Shown: positions 61,069-64,000 of the stretch, in pieces
Numbering within the stretch: position 1 is the stretch's first letter
How the letters are laid out: the number at the start of each line of letters is the position of its first letter
Origin: Lachnospiraceae bacterium
Lineage (GTDB): Bacteria; Bacillota; Clostridia; Lachnospirales; Lachnospiraceae
Direction: 5' to 3'
DNA: 64,000 nt
Assembly: GCA_014804425.1 (NCBI GenBank)
Contig: JAAUZV010000015.1
Location: 66,853-130,852 of the forward strand
The notes under the pieces: generated by a model
What the model saw: the letters and a program-made list of their open reading frames with translations, nothing else
What the model was told of the DNA's origin: nothing
Databases searched by the model: none
Translations under genes and position numbers: made by a program

Positions 61069-61572
61069 ATGAAGAAGAAATTGGGTTCTATTTTACTCGT
61101 ATGCGCAATGCTGCTCACACTTGCAGCATGCGGAAGCAAGGGTACGCCGGTGTTACATTATGATCTTCCGGAAGGCTTCACGGAGCAGTCTGACGGTATG
61201 TATTATGCGCCGGATTTCCCGAATGACACTGCGAACATCAACATTATGGAGTCTCAGGAAGATCAGGTAACGTTCTCGTACACGAAGGACAGCTTCTGCG
61301 AGGCGGTAGAGTATCTGTATGAGCAGACCTATGGCTATGAGGTCGATGTGAATTGTACAGAGTTTACCAAGTCTGAGTTAAACGGCTGCAAGACGCTGAC
61401 GATCAGAGCATCCTACACGCTGCTTGGCATGGAGATCGAGCAGGTTCAGTTTGCGGTTGAGGTCGGAAAGAACAAAGTCACAACGATCACTTATACGCAG
61501 CAGGCTGGCGGCGGATGGACGGATGCGTTTAATGCCAGCATTGATTCCATGAGCATCGAATACGTGAAATAA
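61069..61572 (+). CDS. Lipoprotein homologous to the outer domain of the neighbouring kinase
   Basis: A 167-residue lipoprotein: signal peptide with LTLAAC (Cys21), then one domain (about 28-167) with PEGFTEQSDGMYYAP, PNDTANINIM, VDVNCTEFTK, EQVQFAVE and KNKVTTIT. The same landmarks in the same order make up the C-terminal, extracytoplasmic domain of the Ser/Thr kinase encoded next, about half of residues being identical by eye. The domain is not one I can name. ATCAAGGGAG lies 20 bases upstream. A terminator separates it from the kinase. Confidence 0.8.
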   Translation: MKKKLGSILLVCAMLLTLAACGSKGTPVLHYDLPEGFTEQSDGMYYAPDFPNDTANINIMESQEDQVTFSYTKDSFCEAVEYLYEQTYGYEVDVNCTEFTKSELNGCKTLTIRASYTLLGMEIEQVQFAVEVGKNKVTTITYTQQAGGGWTDAFNASIDSMSIEYVK

Positions 61573-61638
61573 GTCTATGCGGGATCGTAAGTCCGGTTTG
61601 GTCAGGACATCGCAATGAAAATGAAGGAAAGAAAAAAG

Positions 61639-61670
61639 AGACTGCTGCGTTTGCGGCAGTCTTTTTTTTA
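61639..61670 (+). terminator. Terminator after the lipoprotein
   Basis: A 10-bp stem (61639-61648 with 61653-61662, one G-U), loop GTTT, followed by eight T. Confidence 0.85.
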
Positions 61671-61718
61671 GAAATTATTGTTTTTTATCGGATAAAGCAT
61701 AGAAAAGTAGAAAAAATA

Positions 61719-61727
61719 TGCTATACT
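61719..61727 (+). promoter_or_regulatory. Extended -10 promoter candidate for the kinase
   Basis: TGCTATACT; no convincing -35 box at the normal distance. Confidence 0.35.
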
Positions 61728-61777
61728 GAATAAAATAGGATTGATTGCGGTCAGAGGAGTGTCTGGGGAGGATGAGT

Positions 61778-63721
61778 ATGGAGATTCATGAGCTGTGTCC
61801 GGGCTGTATGAGCAGAGTCACGGAAGAACAAATGCATAGCGGATGCCCACACTGCGGCTATCGTTTGCCGGTGCCCGGCGAGCTTGCGCCGCATATATTA
61901 ACGCCGCACACGGTTCTGCAGGGGAAATATATGATCGGCAGAATGCTGGGAGCGGGCGGCTGCGGCATTACTTATCTGGGCTATGACCTGAACCTGGAGC
62001 TGCGGATTGCGATCAAAGAGTATTATCCTGTCGGGTTTGTCAACAGGGATACAGGCAGCAGCAATACGGTGATCTCCGAAGAAGGGGACAAGGGCGTATT
62101 TTTTTCGGACGGAAAAAAGAAATATATTCAGGAAGCGAGAATGCTTGCGCGATTTGCGGGGCTTAGGAATATTGTGTCCGTGCGCGATTATTTTGAAGAG
62201 AATAATACCTGCTACATTATCATGGAGTATCTTGACGGAGAGACGCTGAAAAGCTACCTTACGCGAAGGGGCGGAAGACTCTCCTGCAGTGAGATCATGC
62301 GGATGTTACAGCCGCTGCTCGCGTCCTTAAACGAAGTACACAGTCAGGGCATGATCCATCGTGACATCAGCCCGGATAATATTATGATCTTGAAGGACGG
62401 CACCTTGAAACTGCTGGATTTCGGTTCGGCACGGGATATGGCGGGCAGCGCCGAGAGGAGCGCTTCGGTGATGCTCAAGCCGGGCTATGCGCCGGAGGAA
62501 CAATATCGGATTTATGGCATGCAGGGATCATGGACGGATGTGTATGCGCTGTGTGCGACGATCTATCGATGCTTAACGGGTCATACGCCCGTTGATGCGC
62601 TGTCAAGGAAAGAGCATGATACGCTGATTCCGCCGTCACAGTACGGTGCGGCGCTGACGCCCGTACAGGAGGCGGCGCTGTTAAAGGGGATGGCGGTGGA
62701 TGCGGGCATGCGTTATAAGACGATCGGTGAGTTTTATCGGGGCTTTTACTGCAACGAGATTCCCGTAGCACAGCCTGTTCAGGTAAGCGGTCCGCAGCAG
62801 CCGGGGAACGGCTTAAACGTGCCGCAGTGGGGGAGCACCGGACAGGGAATGCCGCAGCGGGCAGGGGGCGGACAGCAGAACAGACTGCAATATCCCGCAT
62901 ATCAGGTGACAGAGCAGTCTTCCTATGTGTTGCAGGCAGGAGCAAAGAAACGAATCAGCAAGGCTGCGATCATCTCCGCCCTGGCAGTAGCCGCAGTTCT
63001 TTTCATCGTGCCGGTTATTTTGGCATTCACGGGAAGACAGAGAGGTTCCGGGGAAGAAGAGGCATGGTCGCCGGGAGAGCAGGCAAGCGGGGAAACACAC
63101 ATCGGTGGAGCGCCCCTTGAAGGAAATCCGGGCAACGGGAATGATCTTTCGCAGGATGGCGGAACAGATCAGGCTCAAAATGGGCTGCAGGGAGGCGTAA
63201 CCCTGCCGAACGGATTGACACAGAATGCACAGGGCAGTGAGCCGGAAAGCGGCGGGCACGGATTGTCGCAGAGCCTTGGCGGAGATCCGCAGCAGACCGG
63301 GGGACCGCGGCTTCGCTATGAGGTTCCGGAAGGGTTTGTGGAACAGTCGGAAGGATTTTATCTGGCACCGAATTATCCGAATGACACGTCGAATATTAAT
63401 ATTATGACGTCGGAGAACGATCCCGTCACATTTCAATATACGGAAGAAACCTTCTGTTACATGTTGGAAAGCCTTTACAGTGAATATTACGACGTTGAGG
63501 TAGATGTGAAGTGCACCGAGTTTACCAAAACGACGATCAACGGCTATAATGCACTGATCGTCCGCATCAACTATGAGCTGATGGGGATTGCGCTGGAGCA
63601 GGTGCAGTGCTCGGTGGAGACGGAAAAGGATAAGGTGACGACGATCACAATGTCGCAGCCTGCGGGAAGCGGATGGATGGATGCGTTTGAGCGCGTTCTG
63701 GATTCGATTCGGGTGGAATAA
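61778..63721 (+). CDS. Transmembrane Hanks-type Ser/Thr kinase with zinc-ribbon N-terminus
   Basis: A 647-residue kinase. Residues 1-30 hold a zinc-ribbon Cys4 (Cys7, 10, 23, 26). The kinase domain spans about 50-320: [11 protein letters not shown] loop, IAIKEYYP Lys, IHRDISPDN and LDFGSA. A Gln/Gly/Pro-rich linker leads to one membrane helix (about 394-416). A Gly-rich outer linker follows, and then a folded C-terminal domain (511-647) that is a paralogue of the upstream lipoprotein. There are no PASTA repeats, unlike PrkC. HRDIS with Ile and an activation segment of [12 protein letters not shown] place it in a clostridial subgroup. The ATG at 61778 has GGGGAGG six bases ahead. The ligand is unknown. 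Confidence 0.88.
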   Translation: MEIHELCPGCMSRVTEEQMHSGCPHCGYRLPVPGELAPHILTPHTVLQGKYMIGRMLGAGGCGITYLGYDLNLELRIAIKEYYPVGFVNRDTGSSNTVISEEGDKGVFFSDGKKKYIQEARMLARFAGLRNIVSVRDYFEENNTCYIIMEYLDGETLKSYLTRRGGRLSCSEIMRMLQPLLASLNEVHSQGMIHRDISPDNIMILKDGTLKLLDFGSARDMAGSAERSASVMLKPGYAPEEQYRIYGMQGSWTDVYALCATIYRCLTGHTPVDALSRKEHDTLIPPSQYGAALTPVQEAALLKGMAVDAGMRYKTIGEFYRGFYCNEIPVAQPVQVSGPQQPGNGLNVPQWGSTGQGMPQRAGGGQQNRLQYPAYQVTEQSSYVLQAGAKKRISKAAIISALAVAAVLFIVPVILAFTGRQRGSGEEEAWSPGEQASGETHIGGAPLEGNPGNGNDLSQDGGTDQAQNGLQGGVTLPNGLTQNAQGSEPESGGHGLSQSLGGDPQQTGGPRLRYEVPEGFVEQSEGFYLAPNYPNDTSNINIMTSENDPVTFQYTEETFCYMLESLYSEYYDVEVDVKCTEFTKTTINGYNALIVRINYELMGIALEQVQCSVETEKDKVTTITMSQPAGSGWMDAFERVLDSIRVE

Positions 63722-63723
63722 AA

Positions 63724-63776
63724 AAGATTTGCGCATAGCGCAAATCTTTCAAAGAAATGCCGAAGGCATTTCTTTT
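63724..63776 (+). terminator. Double hairpin after the kinase gene
   Basis: AAAGATTTGCGC / GCGCAAATCTTT (63724-63735 with 63739-63750) and AAAGAAATGCC / GGCATTTCTTT (63752-63762 with 63766-63776). It has the same two-palindrome plan as 2358-2424 and 49735-49783. Confidence 0.75.
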
Positions 63777-63815
63777 GGGATTAAATATAAAAAAGAAAGG
63801 ATTGGGAGTAATCAA

Positions 63816-64000
63816 ATGAGCAAGAAACCGGTAGTATTAATGATCCTCGATGGGTACGGATTGAACGAAACGGCGGAGGGAAATGCAGTCGCATTGGCGG
63901 CCACACCCGTCATGGACAAGTTGATGGCGGAATACCCGTTCGTGCGCGGCAACGCAAGCGGAATGGCAGTCGGACTGCCGGACGGACAAATGGGCAACTC
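63816..64000 (+). CDS. gpmI: 2,3-bisphosphoglycerate-independent phosphoglycerate mutase (5' part)
   Basis: The first 61 residues of GpmI, cut by the window end. The start [17 protein letters not shown] carries the first metal-ligand Asp, followed by [15 protein letters not shown] and GLPDGQMGN before the catalytic Ser. It converts 3- to 2-phosphoglycerate and continues the gap-pgk-tpiA set. Ribosome site TTGGGAG. Confidence 0.95.
   Translation, partial: MSKKPVVLMILDGYGLNETAEGNAVALAATPVMDKLMAEYPFVRGNASGMAVGLPDGQMGN

Noticed and set aside
62813-63736. 307-codon minus-strand frame opposite the kinase C-terminal half
   Set aside because: It covers the kinase membrane and outer domains, which are supported by the paralogous lipoprotein; the antisense product is low-complexity Arg/His-rich.
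1-64000. rRNA, tRNA, insertion sequences, prophage
   Set aside because: No matching sequence or genes were seen on either strand; all gaps over 300 bases are described.

Overview
The window comes from the chromosome of a Gram-positive, endospore-forming member of the Clostridia, most likely a Lachnospiraceae species. The evidence is a complete spoIIIA operon with a sigma-E type promoter, spoIVB, a SpoIIM-like and a SpoVB-like gene, the Firmicutes order asp23-nusB-xseA-xseB-ispA-dxs-tlyA-nadK-argR-recN-spoIVB, the block yicC-remA-gmk-rpoZ-rimO-pgsA-cinA-recA-recX-rny, strong AGGAGG ribosome sites, and frequent TTG starts. Base composition is moderate, near half G+C by eye. I saw no rRNA, tRNA, CRISPR array, insertion sequence or prophage.

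Layout. 1-2.3 kb: a 5'-truncated GH2 glycosidase and a GH5 glycosidase. 2.4-8.2 kb: a stand-alone glycyl-radical protein (minus strand) divergent from spoIIIAA-AH. 8.2-12.4 kb: deoB, prfC and a transglutaminase-like lipoprotein. 12.5-23.5 kb: the asp23-to-spoIVB housekeeping block (transcription, DNA repair, isoprenoid precursors, NADP, arginine control, spore signalling). 23.6-26.1 kb: a peptide-modification cassette of HxlR regulator, Cys-rich ACGX-repeat precursor, radical SAM/SPASM maturase and nitroreductase. 26.3-29.1 kb: XRE regulator, C39-like cysteine peptidase, HAD phosphatase and a P-loop kinase. 29.3-29.8 kb: a Spo0A-like gene that has lost most of its receiver domain. 29.9-45.8 kb: glgA, rqcH, the yicC-to-recX block, an L,D-transpeptidase, rny and a PP2C phosphatase. 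46-56.6 kb: class I aminotransferase, NUDIX hydrolase, spoIIM-like, xerD, DAHP synthase, a LacI-sensor/GGDEF protein, spoVB-like, mnmA and a PHP phosphatase. 56.8-64 kb: gap-pgk-tpiA and the start of gpmI. Between tpiA and gpmI lie a nucleotidyltransferase, a lipoprotein, and a transmembrane Ser/Thr kinase whose outer domain is a paralogue of that lipoprotein.

The two observations I rate highest sit together. In most spore formers spo0A directly follows spoIVB. Here about 5.7 kb of accessory genes, including the ACGX cassette, separate spoIVB from a shortened spo0A-like gene. That gene keeps the beginning of the receiver and the whole DNA-binding domain but lacks the phosphoacceptor and the signalling lysine. 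The ACGX cassette looks complete: precursor, maturase, putative flavin oxidoreductase, and a divergent thiol-type regulator with a twin direct repeat in front of the precursor promoter. Other notable signals are a family of small palindromic intergenic elements (one copy inside the spoIIIA operon), LexA-like boxes at recA, and the kinase/lipoprotein paralogue pair.

All functional names come from motif and context reading. No database search or alignment program was run.
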